From Hyphomicrobiales bacterium (GTDB lineage: Bacteria > Pseudomonadota > Alphaproteobacteria > Rhizobiales > Rhizobiaceae): DNA of 55,269 bases. The notes beneath the pieces were generated by a model. The model was not told the origin of the DNA. It saw only the letters and a list, made by a program, of their open reading frames with translations, and made no database searches. A program made the translations under genes and the position numbers. The number at the start of each line of letters is the position of its first letter. The stretch's first letter is position 1. The DNA is taken from assembly GCA_900473795.1 (NCBI GenBank), contig UCMT01000016.1:1-55269 (forward strand). Direction: 5' to 3'. Shown in pieces: positions 1-8,229 of this stretch.

Positions 1-88
1 TGGGGAGGGTTGGGGAGGGGATTTCCTTTTCAAGAAGAAAAAGAAACCCCCCCCCCCCCCCCCCCCCACAAGGGGGGAGGGGGTAAAC
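1..88. repeat. Low-complexity G/C homopolymer stretch with terminator-like palindrome
   Basis: No gene fits here. The stretch has G-rich blocks, a purine tract and 21 consecutive C (47-67), then ACA and AGGGGGGAGGGGG, just past the stop codon of the Lrp gene. Read leftward, the C-rich and G-rich arms could pair around a TTGT loop and lead into a T-rich tract, as in an intrinsic terminator. A C run this long at a window edge could also be a sequencing or assembly artefact. Confidence 0.5.
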
Positions 89-553
89 TCACACCAGCGG
101 CAGCGGTCCGTCGTTTTTGATCTCTTCCATCACCGCATAGGTGCGCGTCTCCTTGACGCCCGGCAGCGTCCAGAGCACTTGCCCCAGAAAATTCCGATAG
201 GCGTGCATGTCCTCGAAGCGGGTCTTGACGAGATAGTCGAAGCCACCCGCCACCATGTGGCATTCGAGCACGGCCGACGCCTGCTTGATGGCGATGGCGA
301 ACTTGTCGAAGACCTCCGGCGTCGTCTTGTCGAGCATGACCTCGATGAAGACGAGAAGCCCGAAGCCCAGCTTGTGCGGATCAAGCCGCGCGCCGAAGCC
401 GGAGACGTAACCTTCCTTCAAGAGGCGGCGCAGCCGCTCGCTGGTCGCGGTCGGGGACAGGCCGATCCGGTCGGCCAATTCGAGATTGGTGATTCGGCCG
501 TCCGCCTGAAGGATATTGAGGATCCGCCGGTCGATCTTGTCTATTTCATGCAT
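89..553 (-). CDS. Lrp/AsnC family transcriptional regulator
   Basis: This 154-residue protein has the normal Lrp/AsnC length and layout. An N-terminal winged helix-turn-helix (about residues 5-55) opens with the family phrase DKIDRRILNILQ and has a recognition segment LSPTATSERLRRL. A C-terminal RAM ligand-binding domain (about 65-150) includes the phrase MVAGGFDYLVKTR. Such proteins are DNA-bound oligomers that sense amino acids. It lies 19 bases downstream of an M20 amidohydrolase gene on the same strand, so both are probably one transcript, and the regulator may respond to an amino acid or acyl-amino acid linked to that enzyme. A GGGAG element lies a few bases before the ATG. The exact paralogue (Lrp, PutR or other) cannot be told by eye. 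Confidence 0.92.
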   Translation of the reverse strand: MHEIDKIDRRILNILQADGRITNLELADRIGLSPTATSERLRRLLKEGYVSGFGARLDPHKLGFGLLVFIEVMLDKTTPEVFDKFAIAIKQASAVLECHMVAGGFDYLVKTRFEDMHAYRNFLGQVLWTLPGVKETRTYAVMEEIKNDGPLPLV

Positions 554-572
554 CGGCGCACTCCCGAAGCCG

Positions 573-1736
573 TCACGCCGCCAGACGCATTTCTGCGAGC
601 TTCACCCAATAGGAGATGCCGTGAGGGATCGCCTCGTCGTTGAAGTCGTAGGCGGGGTTGTGCAGGCCGGCCGTATCGCCGTTGCCGATGAAGATGAAGG
701 CGCCGGGGCGGGCAAGCAGCATGTAGGAGAAATCCTCGCCGCCCATCATCGGGTCGAGATCGGCCGAGACCTTGCTTTCTCCTGCAATGTCGGCCGCCGC
801 CGCCAGCGCATGCCCCGTCTCGTCGCGGTGATTGACCGTGACGGGATAGTTGCGGCCGTAGGATACGGTGACTTTGGCGCCATAGGCGGAAGCGAGGCTT
901 TCCGAAATCTGCTTGATGCGGGTTTCGGCGAGATCGCGGACCTCCGGCATCAGCGTGCGCACGGTACCGGCGAGCACTGCCTGCTCCGGGATGATGTTGT
1001 GGGCAAAGCCGGCATTGAACTTGGTCACGGAGACGACGACGGAGGCGAGCGGATCGACGGTGCGCGAGGCGATCGTCTGCAGCGCACTGACGATCTGCGA
1101 GCCGATGACGATCGGGTCGACGGTCTTGTGCGGCTGGGCCGCATGGCCGCCGCGGCCATCGATGGTGATGGTGAATTCGTCGGTCGAGGCCATGATCGGG
1201 CCGACGCGCGTGCCGAACCGGCCAAGCGGCATGCCCGGCATGTTGTGCATGCCGTAGACCTCCTCGATGGCAAACCGCTCCATCATGCCGTCCTTGACCA
1301 TCTCGTTGCCGCCGCCGCCGCCTTCTTCGGCCGGCTGGAAGATCACGGCAACCGCGCCCCTGAAGTTGCGCGTCTCGGCCAGATATTTCGCCGCACCCAG
1401 CAGCATGGCGGTGTGGCCGTCATGGCCGCAGGCATGCATCTTGCCGGGCGTGGTCGATGCCCAGGGCTTGCCGCTCGTCTCGGTCATCGGCAGGGCGTCC
1501 ATATCGGCACGCAGGCCGATCGTGCGGCCTTCGCCGAGCTTGCCCTTGATCAGGCCGACGACACCGGTACGGCCGAGGCCGGTGACGATCTGGTCAACCC
1601 CGAATTCCCTCAGTTTATTTTCGACGAAAGCTGCCGTATTTTCCACGGCGAACAGGAGTTCCGGCTTTGTGTGCAGGTGTCGCCGCCATTCGGTGACTTC
1701 GTTCTGGAGCTCTGCTGCGCGGTTGAGAATGGGCAT
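573..1736 (-). CDS. M20 family metallo-amidohydrolase (hippurate hydrolase / N-acyl amino acid hydrolase type)
   Basis: Predicted cytoplasmic di-metal hydrolase that cleaves the amide bond of N-acyl amino acids or similar substrates. At 387 residues it has the usual length. Visible M20 landmarks are RADMDALP (77-84), the metal-binding HACGH (H101, C103, H105), the catalytic and metal-binding pair E138-E139 in QPAEEG, H165 in MHNMPG, and GGEDFSYM near the C-terminus. I chose the ATG at 1736, which has AGGA about 8 bases upstream; an in-frame start at 1787 would add 17 residues before the family's usual N-terminus. The Lrp-type regulator gene follows at 19 bases, suggesting co-transcription. 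The substrate is not decidable: hippurate, indole-acetyl amino acids and acetyl-amino acids all use this fold. Confidence 0.9.
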   Translation of the reverse strand: MPILNRAAELQNEVTEWRRHLHTKPELLFAVENTAAFVENKLREFGVDQIVTGLGRTGVVGLIKGKLGEGRTIGLRADMDALPMTETSGKPWASTTPGKMHACGHDGHTAMLLGAAKYLAETRNFRGAVAVIFQPAEEGGGGGNEMVKDGMMERFAIEEVYGMHNMPGMPLGRFGTRVGPIMASTDEFTITIDGRGGHAAQPHKTVDPIVIGSQIVSALQTIASRTVDPLASVVVSVTKFNAGFAHNIIPEQAVLAGTVRTLMPEVRDLAETRIKQISESLASAYGAKVTVSYGRNYPVTVNHRDETGHALAAAADIAGESKVSADLDPMMGGEDFSYMLLARPGAFIFIGNGDTAGLHNPAYDFNDEAIPHGISYWVKLAEMRLAA

Positions 1737-1912
1737 TGTGGGTTCCTGTGGGTCCATTGCGGGCATAGGGTACGGGATTTTTGGCATCGGCGCGGAAGAA
1801 TGGTCTTTGCCATTACCTCGCCATATAGGTTAAATAGCCGGACGATACGAGGCAATTCCCGAAATTTCGAGGTCTGATTGTGGTGACGAATGGAATCCGG
1901 ACAGGTGGCAAG

Positions 1913-3001
1913 ATGAAGCTATTCTCGATGCTGGCAGGTGCCTGCGCATCGCTTCTGGTCACTGCCATGCCGGGCGCTGCCAATCCAAAGCTGGTCGTCG
2001 ATGTCAACTCGCTGAAGGTCTACGAGCAGCAGGACATTTATCAGAAATGGTATCCGGCCTCGCTCACCAAGCTGATGACGGCCTATACGACGTTCCGCGC
2101 CCTGAAGTCCGGCCAGCTGACGCTCGAGTCGCCGGTCGTGATATCGAAGAATGCGGCGGGCGAGCCGCCGAGCAAGATGTTCTACAAGCCCGGCCAGGCC
2201 GTGACGCTCGACAGCGCGCTGAAGATGATGCTGATCAAGTCTGCAAACGACATCGCGGTCGCGATCGGCGAGACGGTCGCAGGTTCCGAGCCCGCCTTCG
2301 TCAACCTGATGAATGCCGAAGCCCAGCGGATCGGCATGACCTCCTCGCATTTCATCAACCCGAACGGTCTGCCGGGTGCAGGCCAGTACACGACAGCCCG
2401 CGACCTCGCCGTGCTGGCCGTCACCATCAAGCGCGAGTTCCCGCAATACGCCCCCTATTTCGCCTATGAAGGCTTCACCACGGGCAAGAAGAACTATCCC
2501 AACCTCAACATGCTGATCGGCCGCTTCGATGGCGCCGATGGCATGAAGACCGGCTTCATCTGCGCCTCCGGTTTCAACCAGGTTTCCTCGGCGACGCGCA
2601 ACGGCCGTGCGGTCGTTTCCGTCGTGCTCGGCGCCGACAGCCTGGGCGGTCGGGCGGACGAATCCGCGCGGTTGCTGCAACTCGGCCTGACGTCGACCGG
2701 CGTCGGCAAGCCCGGTCTCGGCCAGATCGCGCCCTATGGCGAGACCCGCGACATGGTCGCTGACGTCAGCAAGGAAATCTGCAATCCGAAGGCCGCAAAG
2801 ATTCGCTCCGAAAACCGGGATGAAGTCGGCCGGCAAAAACTGCAGTCGCCCTACATCCATGAGATCAACCGCCCGCTGAACCTCGTTACCGCCGGTCTTA
2901 TCCCCGGCACCGAGAAAGCTGTAAACGTCAACGGGCAGACCGAGACCGCACAGGGCGATGTCGCGAATATTCCGATCCCGGTCCCGCGTCCGGTTTTTTA
3001 A
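1913..3001 (+). CDS. D-alanyl-D-alanine carboxypeptidase (peptidase S11, DacA/DacF-like)
   Basis: Periplasmic penicillin-binding protein that trims the terminal D-Ala from peptidoglycan stem pentapeptides. All three active-site motifs are present: S50-L-T-K53, S110-A-N112 and K212-T-G214. The N-terminus (1-23) is a signal peptide with a probable cut after GAA. The 362-residue length fits the low-molecular-mass S11 group. I took the ATG at 1913, which puts the signal peptide at the start; GTG or ATG codons from 1880 would add 11 residues. The C-terminal part (about 260-362) is Pro/Asn-rich and lacks an obvious amphipathic membrane anchor. The CobW-type GTPase gene starts only 23 bases after the stop, so the two may share a transcript. 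Confidence 0.93.
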   Translation: MKLFSMLAGACASLLVTAMPGAANPKLVVDVNSLKVYEQQDIYQKWYPASLTKLMTAYTTFRALKSGQLTLESPVVISKNAAGEPPSKMFYKPGQAVTLDSALKMMLIKSANDIAVAIGETVAGSEPAFVNLMNAEAQRIGMTSSHFINPNGLPGAGQYTTARDLAVLAVTIKREFPQYAPYFAYEGFTTGKKNYPNLNMLIGRFDGADGMKTGFICASGFNQVSSATRNGRAVVSVVLGADSLGGRADESARLLQLGLTSTGVGKPGLGQIAPYGETRDMVADVSKEICNPKAAKIRSENRDEVGRQKLQSPYIHEINRPLNLVTAGLIPGTEKAVNVNGQTETAQGDVANIPIPVPRPVF

Positions 3002-3024
3002 GCCCTTTACCGATCGGATAAGAT

Positions 3025-4191
3025 ATGAGCCCCGTCCTCAATGCTGTGCCGGTGTCGATCCTCACCGGCTTCCTCGGTGCCGGAAAGACGTCGCTGCTCA
3101 ACCGGCTGCTGAAGAATCCCGATCTCACCGACACCGCCGTCATCATCAACGAGTTCGGCGATGTCTCGCTGGATCACCTGTTGGTCGAGGCGTCGAGCGA
3201 CGGCATCATCGAGCTGTCGGATGGCTGCCTCTGCTGCACAGTGCGCGGCGAACTGGTCGATACGCTCGCTGATCTGATGGACCGGATGCAGACAGGCAAG
3301 ATCAAGCCATTGAAGCGTGTGGTCATCGAAACCACAGGCCTTGCCGATCCGGCGCCCGTGCTCCAATCGGTGATGGGCAATCCGGTGATCGCCCAGAGCT
3401 ACCGGCTGGATGGTGTGGTTACCGTCGTCGATGCGGTCAATGGGCTTTCGACACTCGCCAATCACGAGGAGGCGCTCAAGCAGGTCGCCATGGCGGACAG
3501 GCTGGTGATCAGCAAGGTGTCGCTCGCGACGCCCGATGCGGTTATCTCCCTGAAGGCACGGCTGCGAGATCTCAATCCGCGCGCACCGATGATGGACGGC
3601 GATCTGCCCGAAGCCGCCAAGGCAGAGCTTTTTCATTGCGGGCTTTATGATCCGGCAACGAAGATCGCCGATGTCGGTCGCTGGCTGCAGGACGAAGTTG
3701 CCGCCGAACACGATCATGCCCATGCGCATGATGGTCACCATCACCATGATCATGCGCGTTGTGACCATGACCACCATGCTCACGGCCACCACCACCATGA
3801 CGAAAACCGCCATGGCGCGGATATCCGCTCCTTCAGCATCGTCCATGACCGGCCGATCGACCCGATGGCGTTGGAGATGTTCATCGACCTCCTGCGTTCC
3901 GCCCACGGTGAGAAGCTGCTTCGGATGAAGGCGATCGTTGCCATGTCCGACAATCCGGACAGGCCGCTGATCCTGCACGGCGTGCAGGCGGTGTTCCATC
4001 CGCCGCAGCGCATGGCTGCCTGGCCGGACCCATCGGACCGGCGTACCCGCATGGTGCTGATCACCAAGGATCTGCCCGAGGCCTTCGTCCGGGACCTGTT
4101 CGACGCCTTCACCGGCAAGCCGCGCATCGACCGCCCCGACCGGCAGGCGCTCGAGGATAATCCTTTGGCGGTACCGGGTCTCCGGATGTAG
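3025..4191 (+). CDS. CobW/COG0523 family metal-chaperone GTPase with His-rich loop
   Basis: Predicted GTP-dependent metallochaperone for Zn or Co. The P-loop is GFLGAGKT (15-22), the family metal site is C68-L-C70-C71 in SDGCLCC, and the Walker B region is around ETTGLADP (about 107-114). Between the G domain and the CobW C-terminal domain lies a linker (about 231-265, bases 3709-3800) made mostly of His, Asp and Ala with several HHHH runs. Such loops bind Zn, Co or Ni. The C-terminal domain (about 270-388) is complete. The gene sits 23 bases after a D,D-carboxypeptidase rather than beside cobalamin genes. cobS and cobT are about 11 kb away, so neither the CobW (cobalamin) nor the ZigA/ZNG1 (zinc) role is settled by context. 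No Zur box was recognised upstream. Confidence 0.9.
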   Translation: MSPVLNAVPVSILTGFLGAGKTSLLNRLLKNPDLTDTAVIINEFGDVSLDHLLVEASSDGIIELSDGCLCCTVRGELVDTLADLMDRMQTGKIKPLKRVVIETTGLADPAPVLQSVMGNPVIAQSYRLDGVVTVVDAVNGLSTLANHEEALKQVAMADRLVISKVSLATPDAVISLKARLRDLNPRAPMMDGDLPEAAKAELFHCGLYDPATKIADVGRWLQDEVAAEHDHAHAHDGHHHHDHARCDHDHHAHGHHHHDENRHGADIRSFSIVHDRPIDPMALEMFIDLLRSAHGEKLLRMKAIVAMSDNPDRPLILHGVQAVFHPPQRMAAWPDPSDRRTRMVLITKDLPEAFVRDLFDAFTGKPRIDRPDRQALEDNPLAVPGLRM

Positions 4192-4213
4192 CTTTCGGCG
4201 GCAAAGGGCTGGC

Positions 4214-4951
4214 ATGGTTCTCGGAGCGAGCGAAGTCATCGGCGACATGCCAGGACCGGCGCTTCGATCCAGCCGGCCCAGCCCGTGGGGACTTGGCGCC
4301 TCGCTCGGCTTTCACATCCTGATCGGACTTTCGCTCCTCCTTGCTGTTGCGCCACGCCGACAGGCCCCTCCGTTGGAGGAGAGCGTCACCGTCGATGTCC
4401 TGACGGAGCAGCAGCTCGACGCTACGAACAAGTCTTCGATCGCCGAAGCGAGTGTCGAGCCACTGAGCGATGAACCAGCCGCGTTACTGGCTAAAGCCGC
4501 GCCAGGCCTTTCCGTGTTGCCGGACGCCCGGCCGCGTCCCAACGCCAGTGATATTATGATCCAGGCGACGAGCCTCCGGTCCGCAAAAGTCCTGGCAGAC
4601 CCGCGCAGCGCCAAGGCGCGCAAGGCGCTCCAGGGATTGGCGTCTTCCGAGCGCATTGTGCAACTCTGCAATATCGAGGCAATGGAGCAGGTCCATATCT
4701 GGAAACCCGAGTTCCAGCCGGATTTTCTGGCGGCCTATGCTATGGCCGATACGAAACTGTCGGGACAGAAACTCCAGGCCGATGGCGGCGCGTTCCGCAG
4801 CAAGCGCCGCTGGTACACTATCGGCTTCACCTGCGAGGTGAAGGCGGACCTGAAAGAGGTCGTTTCGTTTGCGTTCCGGGTTGGTGATGCAATCCCGGAA
4901 AGCCAATGGGTCGACCACAATCTGTCCGTCGATGACGGGTCGGCGGATTAA
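4214..4951 (+). CDS. DUF930 domain protein with N-terminal membrane anchor
   Basis: A 245-residue protein in two parts. The N-terminal segment has a single hydrophobic helix (about 30-55, LGFHILIGLSLLLAVA) and a Pro/Glu/Ala-rich linker, a layout like the anchor and spacer of TonB. The C-terminal half (about 140-240) has features I associate with DUF930, including ERIVQLCNIEAMEQV and RRWYTIGFTCEV, with two conserved-looking Cys. DUF930 has no known function. The gene follows the CobW GTPase at 22 bases on the same strand and is followed by a two-palindrome repeat that may end the transcript. An alternative start at 4247 (MPGPALRSS) is possible. Confidence 0.78.
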   Translation: MVLGASEVIGDMPGPALRSSRPSPWGLGASLGFHILIGLSLLLAVAPRRQAPPLEESVTVDVLTEQQLDATNKSSIAEASVEPLSDEPAALLAKAAPGLSVLPDARPRPNASDIMIQATSLRSAKVLADPRSAKARKALQGLASSERIVQLCNIEAMEQVHIWKPEFQPDFLAAYAMADTKLSGQKLQADGGAFRSKRRWYTIGFTCEVKADLKEVVSFAFRVGDAIPESQWVDHNLSVDDGSAD

Positions 4952-4952
4952 C

Positions 4953-5048
4953 GCATGTCGCCCAAAAGTGTGCAGCGGTTTTGGGACGGCGACATGCATG
5001 AAAACAGACCTGAAGCGCATCGCATGAATCCGTTTTGGCGCGATGCGC
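4953..5048. repeat. Rhizobial intergenic repeat element with two palindromes
   Basis: Two perfect inverted repeats lie back to back. GCATGTCGCC (4953-4962) pairs with GGCGACATGC (4988-4997), and GCGCATCGC (5015-5023) pairs with GCGATGCGC (5040-5048). The sequence around the first, with CCCAAAAGTGTGCAGCGG, resembles a short mosaic element I know as widely dispersed between genes in Rhizobiaceae. It sits between the convergent DUF930 and TusA-like genes, where it may also act as a bidirectional transcription end. Only one copy was noticed in this window. Confidence 0.7.
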
Positions 5049-5055
5049 GTTAGCG

Positions 5056-5292
5056 TCAGGCCTTCTTGCGGATCAGGAACCGATGGCCGGTCCCCATAGG
5101 CTCGGATTGCTCCAGATGGTGGCCGTCCTCATTGCAGAAATGCGGAATGTCGATGATCGCCAGCGGGTCGGTCGTCTCGACGATGATCAGTGCTCCGGGC
5201 GCAAGGGTTTTCATCCGCTTGCGGGTCTTCAAGACCGGCAAGGGGCATTTCAGCCCCTTGAGATCATAAATCAGGCTGTCGGCGCCGGGCAT
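5056..5292 (-). CDS. TusA/SirA-family sulfurtransferase-like protein
   Basis: Small protein of 78 residues with the TusA fold signature: the CPxP motif CPLPVL near residue 17, whose Cys carries persulfide sulfur in TusA, and the second half HFCNEDGHHLEQ typical of the family. Proteins of this kind relay sulfur for tRNA thiolation or molybdenum-cofactor work, but many stand-alone members have no assigned role. The ATG shares its A with the TGA stop of the upstream L,D-transpeptidase gene (TGATG arrangement), which indicates translational coupling. A TTG one codon earlier is less likely as a start. Confidence 0.87.
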   Translation of the reverse strand: MPGADSLIYDLKGLKCPLPVLKTRKRMKTLAPGALIIVETTDPLAIIDIPHFCNEDGHHLEQSEPMGTGHRFLIRKKA

Positions 5293-7007
5293 CAATTGCC
5301 CCAGAGCTTCCAGAACGGCCGCTTCTTCGGCTGCTGCTCGGCAACGACCTGTTCGGCGACGGGTGCCGCCTCGGTTGTGGCGGTTGCCTGTGTCGCTGCT
5401 TCAGTGGGCTTGTGTGCGGTCTTGGCGGCGGCCGCCTGGTTCGTGGCGACTGCTGCCTGCTGCTGAACGGCACCGGCAGCGGTTTTTTGATCCGCAGGCT
5501 GCTGACTTGTGATGTCGGCAGGGGCTGCGTCCATCAGCTCAGGTTTCCGCGCATCGGCGCTGTTTTTGGAGAATAGTCGGCCCCAGAAACCCTTGCCGGC
5601 AGGCGCCTGTTCGATGACGGCCTGCTCAACCACCGGTGCAGCCTCGGTCGCGGCGGTTGCTTGAGCCGCAGCTTCAGCCGCAGCTTCAGCCGGTTTCCGT
5701 GCCGTCTCGGCGACAGCCGGCCGGGCCGTGGCGACGGCTGCCGATTGCTGAGCGGCGTCAACGGGCGCTGCCGCAGCGGGCTGCAGCGTCTGCGCATCGT
5801 CGCCTCCCTTGGAGAACAGGCCCCCCCAGAAACTCTTCTTGGAAGCCGTGTGTTCGACCGAGGCAGTTTCGACCGGGCGCGGCAGCGGGTTTTCGGCCGG
5901 CACCGGCACGCTCTTGCCATTGCGGGTGGTTTTTTCCAGCTCGGCCTTCTGGATCTCGATCGCCTTCTTGGCTTCCTCAAGCTCGGCCCGGCGGGCTTCC
6001 TGCTTTTCGAGATCGGCGACCTTCATCAGCTTGCCGGCGTCGAGCGAGGTGCCGGTCGGCGCGTAGGCCAGTTCCTTGCCGACACGTTGCTTGGCAACGA
6101 TCGCCTTGCGCTCGGCTTCGCTCGGCTCGTACCAGACCATGCCGTCGAGCTTCTTGATCGCCTTGGCATAGTCGTCATTATATTTCTTGTTGTAAGCAGC
6201 GAGTGCTCCCTGCATGACCGCAGGCGTCGACATTGCCGGGCAGGGGCCTGTTGGGCTGAACTTGCCGTCGGTCTGCTGGTTGAAGACGTATTTCTTCTCG
6301 CAGATATTGATTTCGGGCGGGCGCTTGGTGATCTCGAACTGGTCGTAGCCGGGCTTCAGCATGTTCCAGAAATCGATGTTCGGACTGTTGCGGTGCCGCG
6401 CCATGTTTTCCGCGGTCATGCGGAAGGGCAGGGCCTGCAGCTGGACCGCCTGCTGGCCGCCTTTGTAGGCGTCGCGAGCAAGCGCGAAGATTTCCTGCAT
6501 CTGCTCGTCGGTCATCGAGTAGCAGCCGGACGACGAGCAGGCGCCGTGAATCATCAGGTTCGAACCGTGACGGCCATTGGCCTGGTCGAAGCGGTTGGGA
6601 TAGCCGGTGTTGATCGCCAGATAATAGCTCGAATTCGGGTTCATCTGGCCGGGCGCGATCGGATAGAAGCCTTCAGGCGCCTGCCGGTCGCCTTCCTTGA
6701 CCTTCGGGCCGAGCTTGCCCGACCAGGCGCAGATCTTGTACTGGCGCAGCATTTCGAAGCGATTGGAGGCATTCGCCTTCCAGACTTCGAGCACGCCTTC
6801 TTCCTTGAAGATGCGCAGCATGATCGGCGATTCCTTCGCCATGCTCATTGCCTGCATCTTCTGCACGATCTTGCCGGAAAGCTGGTAATTTACCTTGCTC
6901 GAGACCTTCTTGAGATCGACGTCGACCGTATCCATCGCCTCATTGGCGGTGCAGCCTGCGAGCAGCGCTGCGATGGCGGCGGTGGCAACAAGGTGTGTCA
7001 GACGCAT
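5292..7007 (-). CDS. L,D-transpeptidase (YkuD) lipoprotein with repeated FW motifs in an Ala-rich tail
   Basis: Predicted outer-envelope peptidoglycan enzyme forming 3-3 cross-links or attaching proteins to the wall. The start at 7007 gives a lipoprotein signal with lipobox L16-A-G-C19; an in-frame start at 7064 would bury it. The YkuD catalytic motif is H154-G-A-C-S-S-S-G-C162-Y-S-M. After about residue 330 comes a coiled-coil stretch (EKQEARRAELEEAKKAIEIQ), then a low-complexity Ala/Gln/Glu tail holding three aromatic motifs: FWGGLFSK, FWGRLFSK and FWKLW. The first two head units of about 80 residues that look like tandem duplications. At 571 residues it is much longer than a minimal YkuD protein. 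The TusA-like gene overlaps its stop. An AT-rich stretch before the gene (about 7070-7100) probably holds its promoter. Confidence 0.88.
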   Translation of the reverse strand: MRLTHLVATAAIAALLAGCTANEAMDTVDVDLKKVSSKVNYQLSGKIVQKMQAMSMAKESPIMLRIFKEEGVLEVWKANASNRFEMLRQYKICAWSGKLGPKVKEGDRQAPEGFYPIAPGQMNPNSSYYLAINTGYPNRFDQANGRHGSNLMIHGACSSSGCYSMTDEQMQEIFALARDAYKGGQQAVQLQALPFRMTAENMARHRNSPNIDFWNMLKPGYDQFEITKRPPEINICEKKYVFNQQTDGKFSPTGPCPAMSTPAVMQGALAAYNKKYNDDYAKAIKKLDGMVWYEPSEAERKAIVAKQRVGKELAYAPTGTSLDAGKLMKVADLEKQEARRAELEEAKKAIEIQKAELEKTTRNGKSVPVPAENPLPRPVETASVEHTASKKSFWGGLFSKGGDDAQTLQPAAAAPVDAAQQSAAVATARPAVAETARKPAEAAAEAAAQATAATEAAPVVEQAVIEQAPAGKGFWGRLFSKNSADARKPELMDAAPADITSQQPADQKTAAGAVQQQAAVATNQAAAAKTAHKPTEAATQATATTEAAPVAEQVVAEQQPKKRPFWKLWGN

Positions 7008-7209
7008 CGGCAAAGGCCCATTGAGAAAACTACTGAACGTTACGCTCCCGCAGCGGCGGTCCACGGGGAATCAATACGTCCTTATACTTCACAAAATATT
7101 AACCTTGCAGACCCGCCTTACGCCAGTCGTTCCAAACGCCAAGATTATGGCCAAGATTGGACCGTGGGCTCAATCTGCGCGGGTAGCCCGGCGAAATTTG
7201 CCGATATGT

Positions 7210-8163
7210 TTAAAGCTGGCGGCCGATCGCCAGGTATTTTTGCCGGCGATCGGAGCGCAGCTGGTCGCCGGTGCGTCCGGACAGTTCCTTCAGCGCATCG
7301 GCGATCACGGTGCCGGTCTTTGCGATGACCGCGTCCGGATCGCGGTGCGCGCCACCCACCGGCTCGCCGATGATGCCGTCGATGATGCCGAGCGACTTCA
7401 GGTCCTCGGCGGTGATCTTCATGTTGGTCGCCGCTTCCTTGGCGCGGGTGGAATCGCGCCAGAGGATCGAGGCGGCTCCTTCCGGCGAGATCACGCTGTA
7501 GATGGCATGCTCCAGCATATAGACACGGTTGCCGGTGGCGATGGCGATCGCGCCGCCCGAGCCGCCTTCGCCCAGAACAACCGAGACGATCGGAACCTTG
7601 AGGTTGAGGCACATTTCCGTCGAGCGGGCGATGGCTTCCGCCTGGCCGCGCTCCTCGGCACCGATACCGGGATAGGCGCCGGCCGTGTCGATCAGCGTGA
7701 TCAGCGGCAGGCCGAAACGGTCGGCCATTTCCATGACGCGGATTGCCTTGCGGTAGCCTTCCGGACGGGGGCTGCCGAAATTGTGCTTGATGCGCGACTT
7801 GGTGTCGTTGCCCTTTTCCTGGCCGATGACGGCGACGGGCGTGCCGCGAAAGCGTGCAAGGCCGGCCTGGATCGCTTCGTCGTTGGCGAATTTGCGGTCG
7901 CCGGCAAGCGGCGTGAATTCGGTGAAGAGGCTGGCGGCATATTCCTGGAAGTGGGGGCGCTGCGGATGGCGCGCGACCTGCGTCTTCTGCCAGGGGTTCA
8001 ATTTGGAATAGATCTCGGCCATCGCCTCGCGGGCGCGCACTTCAAGGCGCTCGACCTCGTCCGCCGTGTCGATGCTCTCGTCTTCGCTGGCAATCTTCTT
8101 CAGCTCGTGAATCTTGCCTTCGAGATCAGAGATTGGTTTTTCGAAATCGAGATAATTGTGCAT
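7210..8163 (-). CDS. accA: Acetyl-CoA carboxylase carboxyltransferase subunit alpha
   Basis: The alpha subunit of the carboxyltransferase half of acetyl-CoA carboxylase, which transfers carboxyl from biotin to acetyl-CoA in the first committed step of fatty-acid synthesis. At 317 residues it has standard length and the family N-terminus ([15 protein letters not shown]). The core phrases [23 protein letters not shown] and [13 protein letters not shown] form the acyl-CoA and oxyanion site. It stands alone, 66 bases downstream of xerD on the same strand, with the L,D-transpeptidase gene about 200 bases further on. The accD partner is not in the window. Confidence 0.97.
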   Translation of the reverse strand: MHNYLDFEKPISDLEGKIHELKKIASEDESIDTADEVERLEVRAREAMAEIYSKLNPWQKTQVARHPQRPHFQEYAASLFTEFTPLAGDRKFANDEAIQAGLARFRGTPVAVIGQEKGNDTKSRIKHNFGSPRPEGYRKAIRVMEMADRFGLPLITLIDTAGAYPGIGAEERGQAEAIARSTEMCLNLKVPIVSVVLGEGGSGGAIAIATGNRVYMLEHAIYSVISPEGAASILWRDSTRAKEAATNMKITAEDLKSLGIIDGIIGEPVGGAHRDPDAVIAKTGTVIADALKELSGRTGDQLRSDRRQKYLAIGRQL

Positions 8164-8229
8164 GAGATGCGTTTCCGATCATATTGCGCCAATGGCCGCG
8201 GACATGATGATCCAAGGGTTCTGGCGCTC

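Noticed and set aside
7145..8011. Long open frames opposite accA
   Set aside because: They mirror the codon pattern of accA on the other strand and show no domain features. Many similar opposite-strand frames across the window were set aside for the same reason.
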